Assembly (NCBI GenBank): GCA_006538405.1
Contig: BJKQ01000004.1
Location: 1,860,001-1,924,000 of the forward strand
Length of the DNA stretch: 64,000 nucleotides
Reading direction: 5' to 3'
Origin: Hansfordia pulvinata
Taxonomy: Eukaryota > Ascomycota > Sordariomycetes > Xylariales
Below the pieces are notes generated by a model that had not been told where the DNA came from, did no database searches, and saw only the letters and a list, made by a program, of their open reading frames with translations. Both the position numbers and the translations under genes were made by a program. Shown piece after piece: positions 35,681 through 47,771 of the stretch. The first letter of the stretch is position 1; each line of letters starts with the position of its first letter.

Positions 35681-38600
35681 GCTTTGCTTGCTGGGAGTCG
35701 GCTGTTGGCGATCTGGCCTGGGAGTGGAGAGGCAAGGGACCGAGCAAGCGTTGGGGATGCTGCCTATCTAGTTTCTGAGGCGAGAGAGGAAGAGAGGAGA
35801 CTTCAAAGAAGAGGAAAAGCTAGAGAGTGACGTATTGGACAGACAACAAATTAGAGAACGGAGGTCGGTCGGTCGGTCGATTGGTTGGCTGTTCGGTCAG
35901 GGCATCTAATTGTATCAACGATGTCGGCAGCCTGTTGCCCAGTCGAAGCAGCAGACCGCCGTCCGTCTTATAGTCTCCGGACTGCCCAGTATAATAGTTA
36001 TTTGGTATAGTGGTAGTTGGCCTGCTTTGCCTGAGAGCCGAGGGTCACCCTGGTGGACCCTCGTTCCCATCCCATCCACCCCCCTACCCTGAGGTCGTCG
36101 GGTGGCTGTCTGTCTATCGATGTCGAGACGCGCTTGGCTTGGCCGTTGAGCGGCGCGCTTGGGTCGGTCGGTGGATCCGGCCGGGAGCTCTCGGCAGCCA
36201 GTGCTTTAGGACGAGTCGGCGGCCAGCATGATAGCTAATTCTAATAGTCGGGAGGGCCATGCAGCTCGGGTTGGAGCCGGGTGATGATCGGCCATTGGAC
36301 TCCGGGGGAGGGGAGAGAAATAGAAAGGTCCACATACCTCTCGTACGAGTACATACTTGACCTACCTACCTTACGTCCAGGTGTAGGTATGATGAATGGA
36401 TGGAGCCCACCGCACCGCACCGCACCGCAGCGGTGATTCATGGGCCCCAAAGCAAAGCATGGAAGGAAGCCTTGCTAAGGTTGCCTGGGGATGGCCGCAA
36501 GCGCCGGGAACCGGAAGGTGCTGATGAGGGTTGATTTGATTCAGGTGGGGCGGGCAGGCGGCGGCGGTTGCTGGGTAAGGTAAAAATAGACTTTGGAAGC
36601 CACGGCCCTGGCCCATGCATAATGAGAAAGAAGGCGCATGGACAGTTTGGTTTAGGAGGAGGGTGCAAGGGGGGATTACTCCGACTACCTATGATTGGAC
36701 TTGAGAAGCAAGGCAGGTACGAGTAGGTGTATGTACGGTACACATCGATAATGGCTTTTCCGTGGTTCTTTTTTTTTCCCCCATTCAGGCGGCGGACAGC
36801 CCGTCCATGCCGGCTCGTCTTGGCCTCGGATTTGGTCTTGGTCTCGGTCTTGGTCTTTACCGTATCACGTTGCAGTGGCAGGGCTTGAAGCCTCGAATTG
36901 CTTGTATAGAAGATCCGCAAGTCACTACATCATGTGCGTAGGTAGGTGGTAGGTAGGTAGGTAGGTAGGTCATGTACACACTCACGACACTTTGCATCTA
37001 TACCGTCAAAGGTAGTCGGTAGTCGATGTGGGCACGACAGCCGCTGGCCGGCGCCGATCCGTAGATCCCCAACGGACACGACAGGCACCAGGCACACAGG
37101 GGCAGGCAGGGTCTAATGGATACCAGCTAACTGAAAGGGTGGACACCTGCTCACGCTCACACCTATTCGACCCTATCAGAAATATTCATGGCCAGGCGAC
37201 GGGAGCCAACCGAAACTATTGATCCGTAGTAGCTGTCCAGGTGAGGCTCCTCGGCGTCGACCTGAGCCCCGCCAAAGCTTGTCTTGTTGCGTACAGAGTC
37301 AGTCATTCAGTAACGCGCCGGGGGGGGGGGGGGGGGGGGGGAATGCAGCCGCCGTGCCGCCCTGGCTTTTCTCGCACTGCTGCCTCGCTGGGGATCTGCG
37401 TCTGGCGCATGGCCCATCGCACACCGCGTCACATCACATGATGAATACATTCAAATGTACCACGTGCAGACCCTGGCAAGAGGGATGTGCATAACGGTGC
37501 ATATTATGCTTTGGGGGGGCCATGACACGCCCGGGGCCCCAGACAGCCGCCACGGCTTCATGCGCCCAGCCAGGCGCGGGCGTACTCGTCCTCGTACAAG
37601 TAGATGCATGTGGATGGTGGAGCGTGCGTGGGTTGGCAAGGACATGCCCGAGCCCGTCCGTTTGGGGCGCACCCGGTGCTCTGTCCGAGTAGGCGTGTCC
37701 ATGCGCGGGAGAGGGATGCAATGAAGCGTTGGGAGGGGTGAGTGGGTGAAAGCTGCTGCTGAGAAAGTCTGAGCAGGACACTTCTCTCTCTCCCTCTCTC
37801 TCTCTCTCTCTTTTGGTGAGGGTGAGGATGCCGAGTTGACGCCGAATGAGCCACATAGCAACGCGAGGGGTGGATGATCAGTTCAGTAAACAGCATCCAT
37901 TGGCGAATAGACCGGGCCGCCATCGTGGGAGATAGGGTTTTGCTCGGCTGCCGTTGATGCGGTCCGCACGTCACGTCGATCGCGTCAGCCCAGGGTCATC
38001 CACCCAGGTGTGCAGTGACAATACGATTCAAGTTCAAGCCGTCCCCCGCTATTGCGCGACGCGGCCCCTGTGAGGCTGGACGAGAGTCATAGACTGATGA
38101 GAACTCGGTTGGTGGCAGCCGCTCCGGACACCCCCAGCTCAACAAGGCAGCCAGCCTTTGGCCATCTGCTCACAAGGAGTATCGCGCCCGCACGGCAGCT
38201 CCCAACAACAGCTACGCCCCTCGGAGTGCGTCAGCTGGGCCTTGTCCTGCTTGACGGCGTCCGGGCCACGCTGCTCGGGGGCGCATCGGGAGCAAATGGC
38301 GCAGCGCAAAGCGGCGGAGGTCCAGATATCGGTGCACTTGTTCTGAGATGGGGCATCGCGTTTATATTCGGGGAGGGGCACCGGCGCTGGTTCATCGGGC
38401 GGCATCTCGAGTGACTCAGTGAGAGATCCGGTTACTGTTCTCACAGGGCTCCGCAGGATCAGGGTCTAATGAAAATCAAGGAGAGGGCAAAGAGCCTATC
38501 CGAATCGAGAGGCCAGAAAAAGAGAAGAAAAAACCACAACATGCATCTTTGCCTGCTGGGGGCTCTATGGGTACGAAGAAACCTCAAAAAGACTGTACTT

Positions 38601-38874
38601 TGCGGCATCACACCCCCGGGCTTGAATGGCGCATCTCCGGTCCGCCGCGATCTCTCAGTTCGTGTAGGTGCTCACGCACCGCACCCGGGGCCTCGAGACA
38701 GAAGAAAGACAAAAAACAACAACAATGACGTCCTCCCAGGTGGAAAGCCCAGTGCTCACACAGGGACGAGATCTCGCAAAACAGCCGACACGAAAGAGGA
38801 AAAAGAAATTCAACAGTCGGCGGCCGAAGCTGACACCCTCTCTCTCTCTCTGTGTGTGTCTCTCTCCCTCACTC
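35681..38874. other. Gene-free interval of 3.2 kb
   Basis: No supported gene. It contains GGTC and GTAGG short repeats (about 35865-35885 and 36940-36970), a 22-base poly-G at 37320-37341, CT tracts near 37783-37811 and 38837-38868, and scattered CTCGTAC/TACGAG motifs. The right part (about 38.65-38.87 kb) is the 3' flank of the minus-strand orphan gene. Confidence 0.5.
37320..37341. repeat. Poly-G tract of 22 bases
   Basis: The longest G homopolymer in the window. Its length is likely uncertain in the assembly. Confidence 0.85.
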
Positions 38875-39713
38875 TCAGCAAGGACAAAACCACGCGGACG
38901 GCGCAACCTCCAGCTGGCCGACCCGCCAGTGGAGGTCCCTGGCGCTGGCAAAGTCGGACAGCGGGCGCCTGGACAGGTCCCCCAGCATGACGGCGCACAC
39001 GCCGAGCCCCGACCCGGGGGCGCCAGCCGCGCCTCGATGTCGCAGACCGGCGTGTCCTGCAGGGCCAGCGCCGTGCAGCACACGGGCGGGCTGCCGCCGC
39101 TCGTGGCGGCGGCGTCGGGGTGGACGACGTAGACGACGGGGATGGACAGGTGGGCCAGGGACCGAGGGAAGATGTCTATCTCCATGCCGGCCGCGAGACC
39201 TGGCTGCTGCTGGTGGTGATGATGAGCCGCCGCCGCCGCCGCCGACGCCGCGGAAGACGGGGCAGGGAACCCGGCCGGGTGGTCGTGGGGGCCGCCGACG
39301 CCGCCCGCTGCTTGTGGAGCCCAGGCGGGCCGGTGGCTGCCTCGGAAAGACGAGGCGTAGGCCGGGCTGGGGAAGCCACAGGCCGTCGAGACCGGCGTCT
39401 GGGCGTAGACGTGCTGCTGCTGCTGCTGCTGCTGCTGCTGGGGTCCGTAGTGCTCAAAGGAGCCGGGAGGATAGCCAAACATGGTGTTGGTGGAGGACGG
39501 CGCGTCTGGCCTGCGGCGGTGAGTCGCCGACGACGGGTCCTTGGATGTCCTGTGCTCGCTTCTGTGATGCTTCTTGCCGGCTCCTTTGTGCTCCTTCTTG
39601 TGGCCCTTCTTATGACGACTGTCCGGCGTATGCTCCCAGCAAGGGATTCTCATGGCGACTGCAGCGTGGTATAGTGACGAACGGAGCACTGCTATTGGGG
39701 ACTGAGTGGTCAA
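38875..39713 (-). CDS. Orphan Lys/His-rich, poly-Gln/poly-His protein (one 1-nt gap)
   Basis: I do not recognise a family. The frame opens with a basic segment full of Lys, His and Arg (RHKKGHKKEHKGAGKKHHRS). It continues through a Pro/Tyr/Gly-rich stretch with nine consecutive Gln, an Ala run and a His-Gln run. It ends in a more ordered-looking domain of about 100 residues (MEIDIFPRSLAHLSIPVVYV onward). The frame breaks at the G run 39016-39020 (plus strand). One added base continues the domain through CAVMLGDLSRRPLSDFASA to a stop at 38875. The corrected length is about 279 aa. The start is uncertain: Met codons at 39713, 39653 and 39482 are all possible, and an upstream intron (GTAAGT near 39815) cannot be excluded because it does not join in frame. 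Composition suggests a largely disordered protein with a folded C-terminus. Confidence 0.55.
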
Positions 39714-41022
39714 TTAACAATGGAATTGCAGGCAGGTAGGCGAGTACCTCCTAGGTAGACACGTAGCAAACGACGGCCCCAACATCGGCTCGAGCCTGGA
39801 GACAAAGAGCACTTACTTATAGATATAGGGGCAGGTGGATCGCGCGGCCGAGTCGGAGTCATTGTTGAGCTGCCCGAGATGCGCGGCCTGCCTGGCCTGC
39901 ATAGCCGTCTCAGCTCGACCTGCTGGCCATTCCCCCACACGTAGGCCCGATATACAACCAGGCAACTGTGCCAGAAAGTGGCATACGGGGCAGGCAAAAG
40001 GCGGTTCAGGATTCTCCCTGAGCTGGTAGTTGCGCCCGAAAAGACTTGGTTGCTTTGAGAGACTTTGCTATTCTGATGTAGAGACTTGATGCAGGTCGAG
40101 CCGGGTGTGACAGTCTCTCCTTGAAATTGGCCCGAGGCTGCATGAGGCACCTGAAGCAAATTCAAGGAGCAGAAAATCGAGCAGGCCGAATTCAGACTTT
40201 AGATATCTATCCGAAAGAAGATTTTACTACTACCGGATTGAAAGGCTGCCATCATTGTCTCTTTCATTATAGACACTGCACTGCATGTCGTTCACATAGT
40301 GTTGTGATCCATCAGTTTGGTCAAATTGCATGTGATACCAGAATATTACCTGAGTATATTATATGTGTAATCATCTGATGTATTCCATTTATACATAATG
40401 AAAGCAGTTATGTAAGTACGTATGAAAAGGATATCTTATGCAGACTCGGGGGTTGATCAACTGGAGTGGCGAGCCAGGTGGCAGCTGGATGGATCATGTA
40501 CTCACAAGAGGACGAGCCGTACCTTGGCTGCCAAATCGCATTCGAAATCGCAGGAATCGCTCTGAGAGTACCTGAGAATCCCTAAAAAGAAACCTCGGGG
40601 CATCTACGAGCCCCCATGCAGGTGGCCAACTGGTCCGTCCCAGTGGAGGGTCCCAGTGGAGAGGAGCACTCCAGGGCGTTGAAGACTGCCCGCTAACTGC
40701 AAGCGGCCAAGGCTGGGCAGAGGCGACCTGGCCGGGCGGGCACGGCGGGCGGCCTAACTTTGGCGCATTCTCCCATTTTCTCCAGTCTTCCCTCGTCCCG
40801 TCGCGCGCGACTGGCCCGGCCGGCGCAGCTGTAGTAGGCGTGCGTGTCTTTTTCCCATCCCATCCCATCCCATCCCATTTCGACCCTCCACCCACTACTC
40901 CCGCGCCGCTCTCGTTGTTTGCTTCTCCCTCCCCAGCTCCATCCCATCTCCCACCGCACCCAAACCACCGCCGCTTCCAGACGACTTCTGCCCTCGGTCA
41001 TTTGCCCGCCAAACACGCCAAA
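39714..41022. other. Divergent intergenic region between orphan gene and PHO88
   Basis: No supported gene. About 40150-40450 is distinctly AT-rich. The PHO88-proximal part carries CCCAT repeats at about 40856-40880 and a C/T-rich leader, typical of a highly transcribed fungal gene. Confidence 0.5.
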
Positions 41023-41886
41023 ATGCCTTCGCTCAGCCCCCAAGTGTACGTTGCCTCTGCCAACATAACCTCGTCCATCCCAAAGCTAGCACGCGCCGCG
41101 CGATAAGCAAGCAGCCGCCTCATGATGATGAGGACCTGCCTGCCGTGCGCGCTGCTGGCCAACCCTCGGCTTCCTGTCCCTGAGCAAACGAATCTGACTC
41201 TTTCTCTCGCCCGCAGTGTCAACCTCGTCATCATTCTTGGAATGATGCAGGTCTCCAAGAAGATCCCCTTTGAAGACCCCAACGTCCTCAATGCCGTCCG
41301 CGCCATCTATGTCATCAGCAACCTGATCATCGCCTCGGTCTACATCTACGTCCAGCTCCAGATCAACAAGAAGAAGGGTGCGTCGCCCCTCGCTCGCGTG
41401 CGCCCGCTTTGCGCTGGCCCCGATCACGCTTCGGCCCCCAAACCCAGGCCGCTCACTCCCCTGCCCATACGCTAACATGCTTCTCCCACTCGCAGATATG
41501 ACCACCCTCAAGTACGTGGAGCCGGCGCCCATGGGATCGACTGAGGAGGGCAAGCTGGTGACGACGACGGTGCACGCCTACGACTCGGAGCAGCTGAAGA
41601 AGGCCTTCCAGGGCCAGATGACCGGTGTCGCCATGATGGGCTTCATGCACCTGTACATGAAGTACACCAACCCTCTCTGCATCCAGTCCATCATCCCCTC
41701 AAGTCGGCCTTCGAGTCCAACATTGTCAAGATCCACCTGCTCGGCCACCCTGCCAGCGGCGACCTCAAGCGCCCCTTCAAGGCTGCTGCTGGCTTTATGA
41801 GCGGCATGACCGGCCCGGCGGCCAGCGACAAGAAGGCCGTCGAGGCTGCCGAGCGCTCTGGCCGTGGCGGTGCCAAGGAGGAGTAA
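41023..41886 (+). CDS. PHO88: Pho88/SND3-family ER membrane protein (one 1-nt gap)
   Basis: An ER membrane protein first linked to phosphate transport and later to SRP-independent targeting (Snd3). Exons are 41023-41045, 41217-41377 and 41496-41886. The start is MPSLSPQVVNLVIILGMMQV, and the first exon is only 23 nt. Two membrane segments are visible near residues 8-24 and 37-62. The conserved TLKYVEPAPM and HDYD-like VHAYDSEQLKKAF segments follow, then MGFMHLYMKYTNPLCIQSII. The frame breaks at the CCCC 41695-41698. One added C yields IIPLKSAFESNIVKIHLLGH and a C-terminus ending GRGGAKEE at 41886, 191 aa, very close to the yeast length. The gene sits head-to-tail with RAD14. Confidence 0.9.
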
Positions 41887-42718
41887 ACTCTCCTTCGCAC
41901 TGGTTCCCCCCCCAATAATGGGGCGAGCTGTTGGTGGCACAATCTGTAATAAGAAATGTACTTGGAAGAGCTGCACAGGCGTATCTGGCCAGATTCCGCG
42001 CCGCAATTGTTGTTTTTGAGGACATGACAGCACATCTTGAAGTTCACAAAGGCGAACAGGAACGGGTCTATAGACTTATCATTTATAAAAAGCACAGCCA
42101 GTTTCGACTGAGTCGTCAATATCCAACGCCAACCCCAAGCCCCCATTTCTAAATCTACAAGCGGCAGGCCGGACGAGGTGCCAGGACCATTCCAAGACCC
42201 TGAGATCTACCATAGTATCGGGACGGATGGATCGCAAATGCTCTTGAAAGTCCGCCGTGCTCGCCAGAGACCTTGATCCACGTGCGCATTCAGAAAGCTG
42301 TGTGGTGGCAATCGCAGATGTGGCAGCAGTGTCAGAAGATACCGGCAATGCTTGCTCGGTGACACGTTAAATTGTTGGACCCTTCCAGCAGGGCCAAATT
42401 AGGGGACCCCCCGCCCTTACGCGTACTAAAGTTAGCCTTGCCTCGCACAAGAGGGCGAACCCGCGAATTGTACGCAGCGACGTCACCACCTGACTAATGC
42501 GCGAGGCCGATTGTCTGCGCAGTCTGCCGTCGGAAGATCGGACCAGGTCCCACCATCATTGTCGCCCTGCACCATCACCGCCGTGACTCACCGCGCCGTG
42601 CACCTTCTGCTCTCATCTCTCCCCTCTGTACTCCCCCTGCGACACCCTCGGCCTCAATTCACCAGTCTACACGACCTGACGACCACGCCGGTTTTACCGA
42701 GGCGCCCTCGTCGGAACC
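41887..42718. other. Intergenic region between PHO88 and RAD14
   Basis: Contains the PHO88 3' flank and the RAD14 promoter, with a pyrimidine-rich leader in the last 150 bases. No gene is seen. Confidence 0.6.
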
Positions 42719-43790
42719 ATGGGGTCCCCCTCAACGCCCCCGAGGGCCTCCAGGTCCGCCACTGCGGCAGCGGCAGCGGCAGCCGCCGCCAGATCCCCGC
42801 CCACACCCGAAGTCACCCGTCGCATCGTGAGTTGTGCCCCGATATCCTCTCCGCTGCTGCCCGCCGCATACGGCCGCCCTTCCCCCCTCCCTGATTGAAA
42901 CCCCGGCTCCTCGGACCCCTCTGACCTCGGGCCCTCGCTCGCTTTCGCTGCAGGAAGAGAACCGACTGAAGGCCAAGGCCCGGCGCGAGCAGCACGAGGC
43001 CGCCTCCCGCGAGGCGGCCGGGGGCGGCGGCGGCGGCCCCTCGCCCTCGCGCACCCCCTCCGGCTTCATCGCCACCGACCAGGTCCACATCCCCGGCGCA
43101 CGCAAGCGCGGCCACGAGGCCATCTCAGGAACATCCGACCCGAGAAACCCGTCGGCGGCAAGGTCCGCGGCGGCGAACCCCCGTATAACCGACATCCCGG
43201 CGACATCGCGCGACGGCCGCGCCAACGGCGCCTCCCCCTCCAAGCCCGGCGGCGCGGGCGCGGGCACGGGCACGGGGTCGCAGCTCGACCGCGACGCCGA
43301 CGGGGCCATCCGGCCCGCGCGCAAGTTCACAAAGTTCGTCGACTACGACTTTGGCAAGATGGTGGACACCAAGGGCGGCTTCCTCAGCGCCGAGGACGAC
43401 CCGTGGAACAAGGCCATGTCCGGCTCCGCGGGCCTCGGTGGCAAGGGGGGTGGCAGCGGCCAGCAGCAGCAGCAGCAGCCCGGAGACGGTGGCGGCGGAG
43501 ATAGGCCCCAGGGCATGACGGCGGACGCCTGGGAGAGGCTGCAGCTGCTGCGCAAGCTGCAGCGGACCAAGACGGGCCCCTTTGAGCCCGGGCTGAGCGC
43601 CCTCAACGACGATGCGGACCGCAAGAAGTGCAGGGAGTGCGGGAGCCTCGAGATCGACTTTGTGTGGGAGGAGACGTTTGGCTGCGCCGTGTGCGCCGTG
43701 TGCAAGGAGAAGATGCCGGAGAAGTACAGCCTGCTCACCAAGACGGAGTGCAAGGACGACTACCTGCTCACAGACCGTAAGTTGTTCCCC

Positions 43791-43821
<31 letters not shown>

Positions 43822-44391
43822 ACACACACACCCTCCTCTCTCTCCTCTCAGCGCCCGACTGACACGCTCAACCGCCCGCCTCCCCGCGCACAAACAGCCG
43901 AGCTGCGCGACGACGAGCTCCTGCCGCACCTGTCGCGGCCGAACCCGCACAAGTCGCACTGGCACGACATGATGCTGTTCCTGCGGTACCAGGTGGAGGA
44001 GTACGCGTTCGGCGAGCGCAAGTGGGGCTCGGCGGAGGCGCTGGACGCCGAGTTCGAGCGGCGCGAGGCCGACAAGAAGCGCCGCAAGGAGGCCAAGTTC
44101 CGCGAGAAGCTGCTCGACCTCAAGAAGCGCACCCGCACCGACGCGTACAGGAGGCAGCACGGCAGGCTCGGAGGGGGGGGAGGAGGAGGCGGGGCCGGCG
44201 AGGGGGGCCCGGGCGGAAGCGGCAGCGGCAGCGGCAGCGGCACCAACAAGAAGAAGGCCAAGTTCGGCGACGCGGTCGCCAGCAACGGCCGCCACGTGCA
44301 CGAGTGGGGGCGCGTCGTCGAGAACGAGGAGGGCGCCACGGTCAAGACGTGTACGTCGTGCGGCATGGAGGTCGAAGAGCTGGAGTTTTGA
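42719..44391 (+). CDS. RAD14: Nucleotide excision repair damage-recognition protein Rad14 (XPA)
   Basis: Binds damaged DNA and helps assemble the nucleotide excision repair pre-incision complex in the nucleus. Exons are 42719-42826, 42954-43776 and 43898-44391, joined in frame to 474 aa. The N-terminal half is Ala/Gly/Pro-rich and probably disordered, with a FVDYDFGKM segment typical of fungal Rad14. The XPA zinc finger uses C262-x2-C265 and C283-x2-C286 in DRKKCRECG and CAVCAVCKE. The second intron interrupts the conserved LLTD-PELRDDELLPHL, followed by NPHKSHWHDMMLFLRYQVEE. This is the XPA C-terminal domain. The C-terminal region adds a poly-Gly insertion and closes with a CTSCGMEVEELEF tail. 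The frame is intact. Confidence 0.94.
43787..43832. repeat. Poly-C and (CA)n in RAD14 intron 2
   Basis: A run of about 21 C followed by about 12 CA units starts some ten bases after the GTAAGT donor of RAD14 intron 2. It fills much of that 121-nt intron. Confidence 0.85.
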
Positions 44392-45213
44392 TTTTGGGTG
44401 GCGGGGTGAGGGTCGCGCGCGAGGAGCGTCCTCCCCCCTTCCCCCACGCGCGGGTGTGATGAGATCACGTCCACGCCTTGCCTTGTCGTGTCACCTGTTT
44501 TGAAGTCTTTTTTTATCTAGCCGTATATGATACCCTGCTTGCTGTTTCGCGTCCGGAGATTGGAAACCGGCCCCAGAGCTCCTCGCTGCTGTGGTTCGTC
44601 CTCTACGGTCATCACCACCGGGACCTGTGCACGCGTTGCACTGCCCATTGCCGACCGGGCTGTAGCTTTCTAGGTTGGTTGGCCTACCACATGCTAAGTA
44701 GGTCGGTCTTTGTGCTCAATGAGTTTGGCGGCACCAAGTCATGCAAGCGAGAGCCCCGGGGACTACAGACTGATAAAAAGCCGGGACGGCGTCCGGGCCG
44801 GGGCCGCTGTGGCGGGGATCAGCTGCTGGAAGCTTTATCCCCGCGTCTCCCCGGCCCTTGTCGTCTCGGGCGCCGAGTAAATAGTCTCTCAGGTCCCGGG
44901 CGGGGCGGGTCGAGATCTATCGAAGTCTAAAAGCACATGCGTACATGGAAGCACACGGGGCTTTGAGGAGGCGACGGAGAAGCGCGGGGCAGATGGCCAG
45001 AAGCAAGACAAGCTGCAGAACCGATAGTTGTGAGACAGAAGGACCGTGTAATAGATGGCCAAGGTAACAGGATGACGTCGGTATTCGGTACGTGTAGCCA
45101 TCGACGGCCATCTTCGCTGTCTGCCAGTTGCGCAATAGCTTGCGAAAGACGCAGAGAGGAAAGAAAGAGCCATCGCTTGACCTTGCTGCGGAATCGGCAA
45201 TGGGGCGATTTTG

Positions 45214-45275
45214 AGGGCATTCCTATTTGGTGGGCAGACCTACTAGGGCATTCCTGTTTGGTGGGCAGACCTACC
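45214..45275. repeat. 31-bp tandem duplication
   Basis: Two adjacent 31-bp copies (45214-45244 and 45245-45275) begin AGGGCATTCCT and contain TTTGGTGGGCAGACCTAC. They differ at two positions. Confidence 0.88.
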
Positions 45276-47665
45276 TCGCTTTACGTGCTTCGCTTCACTC
45301 TCCTCGCGCAATGATGGCTGAGCATGACATCACCGTCCACGCGAGCAGTACAGCCAGCAGCGAAGGATGAAAACAAGAAGAGAATGAAAAAGAGAAAGAA
45401 AGGAGAAAAAACGCGCGCCCGGAGCAACCGAGCATCAGCGCCAACCGCGAGTTCGGCCCCGAAGAGCGTGAGACGGCCTCTTTGATGATCGTCACAGCGT
45501 GTCGGCCAGTGGGGGAGCGGGATTCGGGGTCGGGGACGGGATTCGGTGGCGTTTGACCGGGGCCGGCAGCGGCTGCGGCGGGAGGGGGCAAGTTGATGGG
45601 AAAGGGTCGAGTGGAGACGGGATTCATCGTGTAGAGTTGGCTGGGGCACTGGGGGCAGCTGGTAATCCCGGGCAGCGCTGCGACTCAAGGGCCCGGCGGG
45701 TGTGATCGGCATGGCTGGCACCGCCGACGCTGGTCTGAGGCTGTGTGTGCGCTGCGTCGTGAGGCGACCGGCAGATATGGTAGGCCATCACATCCATCCA
45801 CCTCTTCGGATCGCCGGCGCGTCACAGGCAGGGCTGGACAGGGGGGTTGACGAGTAGCCCTGCACCCATGGATGGATGCACCTCGCGGACCTGCCTGCCC
45901 TGCCGCGAGAGCGCATCGGACACGTTTTTGGGCCCCTTGTTCGCCGTGCTGCGAGGCTCGTATGCGGTTGGTGATCTCTGGCAGCATCGTGGGTGCAGAT
46001 GCAACCTCGGCATCTGGATCCCAGGCCCCACTGCGGCGATGCCATGCGGCGGCACCCCTGTCGACCACTGACGGAGACTCCGTGCCCTAGATATCTGCCC
46101 AAGAGTAGGTGCATGGTGGGAGCGATACCAGGGAGCCATCCATGCCTGGGGACCCGTGGGACGCGTACGAGCACTCATACTTGGGGCAGCGCGCAGATCT
46201 ACTCCCAGATGACCCAGGCGCAGATCCGGGACCCTGTTTGCTGCTGCGCTGTCTGCGAGGTTCCCAGCTCACCTCGTGCCGTTTCGGATGATGCCGCGCT
46301 TGACGGACCGTCTCGCGAAAGCGACGCTGGGTTTTAGAGGTGGCTCATCATGTAATTGCGGTGGCGAATGCAGGACGGGAAGCGCGTCCATCGGTGCTTG
46401 CTGGCCAAGGCGAATATTCTGACAGAGTCGAAGGAATCCAATCGGCTCGGTGAGGAAAGGGAGCCAGTTGGCCCGCGAGGCAGCGCGCAGGGCCGACAAG
46501 GGCGCGGCGCTTATGCCTCTCTGAGTAGTCAACAGGCGAGAAAAGGCGGGCTGGGCTGTCGAGATGCCGAGGTGTGCAGTGGGGCCGTGTCTTATTTTGC
46601 CATGGAGCGTGGGTTGACAACGCTCGATGTAGGTTATGACGGCCCAGCCCATGCGACTGGCGGGCACGGCGGGTTCGTTTCTCGTCTGTCGGATGATCAA
46701 TCTGCCCGGGTGGTGTGCGTACCAGAAGATGGTAGGCAGATATCTGGTCTCAACACATCCATCGCGCGGGGTGTTCTCCCGTTGTCCCGTCAGACGCAGT
46801 CGTAGTGCCGTATTCGAGATGGATGGAAGTGTCGCGCTGTCTTCTGCAGATGAATCCATGCGCCGGACGGGAACCAAGACGGCGGCGGTGGTGGTGGTAG
46901 TGGTAGCGGTGGTCACCCTCCAATCAGTAGCGCTCCGATTCCGTCTGACAGTCGCCCACCCGCCCGTACCGCCCTCGTAGCTTCCATTCCAACCCTGCAG
47001 CGCTAGCCTTCACCCGTGACGGCTCTTGTGTGAGCCCCCGAAAGCGAACGGAGGTGGGAAAAACGGGTACCTGAACAGTGGAGCCACCTTGTCGCCGGCA
47101 TCACTTTACAGGCCTGTACTCCGTGGTAGGTACAGCCCTTCAGGCTCCAGATTGGCATCCAATTCTAGTACGCTGGATACATCCTAGCTACCTAGGCACC
47201 TTAGGTAAGGTATCTACTACTGTGGGCTAACTGCCAACATCCATGGTACTCGTACCTAAGCCTGGCGTGTCTAGCTGGGCACCTGGGCCGCTGCTACGGC
47301 TGGGCTGGGCAGGGCACTAACAACCTGGCCGGTACACTGGACGCGGGCGGCGGCGCTTGTCGCCCTCCGGCTGTCTCAGGCTCTCGGACAGATTCATGTC
47401 TGCAACCGGAGGGTCGGCCACTCCCAACTCGCGATCGTCGCCATCCATCCATGAATGGGTGTCCAACACACCCAACGCCAGTCCGGGCGGGCCACTCGCC
47501 CCATGCCCTCCCCCGGTGCCCATCCCACCGCCCACCAACCGGCCTCTGGACCCGCCCCGCCGCCGCGCCTCGGCTTCAGCTGCCGCGACCTGCGCACATG
47601 CAGCTGCCATCCATGGATGGCCAATGACCCCAGCACCTCACCAGCTCTTCTTTGTTGCGAGGGGT

Positions 47666-47671
47666 TATAAA
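47666..47671 (+). promoter_or_regulatory. TATA box of the P450-reductase gene
   Basis: TATAAA lies 106 bp upstream of the start codon. It is followed by a pyrimidine-rich leader and an ATG in CCATGG context, a good fungal core promoter arrangement. Confidence 0.6.
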
Positions 47672-47771
47672 GCCGCCAGACGCCCACCCCCCTTTCTGCT
47701 GTTTGCCTCCACGGCTCCGGTCTCACCACAACCCCTCCCTGACACCGCGATCCTCTACACCCACCGCAGCC

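Larger units (their letters stand above)
44392..47771. other. Gene-free interval of 3.4 kb
   Basis: No gene I can support. A minus-strand frame at 45627-45295 (MNPVSTRPFPINLPPPAAAA) and minus/plus frames at 46.27-46.98 kb are open but have no recognisable domain. The interval contains a 31-bp tandem duplication at 45214-45275 and TACCTA motifs near 47190-47220. It ends with the CYP505 promoter. Confidence 0.45.

Noticed and set aside
35990..36060. A tRNA-like D-arm (TGGTATAGTGGTAGTTGG).
   Set aside because: The anticodon stem and the acceptor stem do not pair, and no proper T-loop follows at the expected distance.
40150..40450. AT-rich block as a RIP-mutated transposon.
   Set aside because: It is short, has no transposon-derived protein fragment on any frame, and no terminal repeats.
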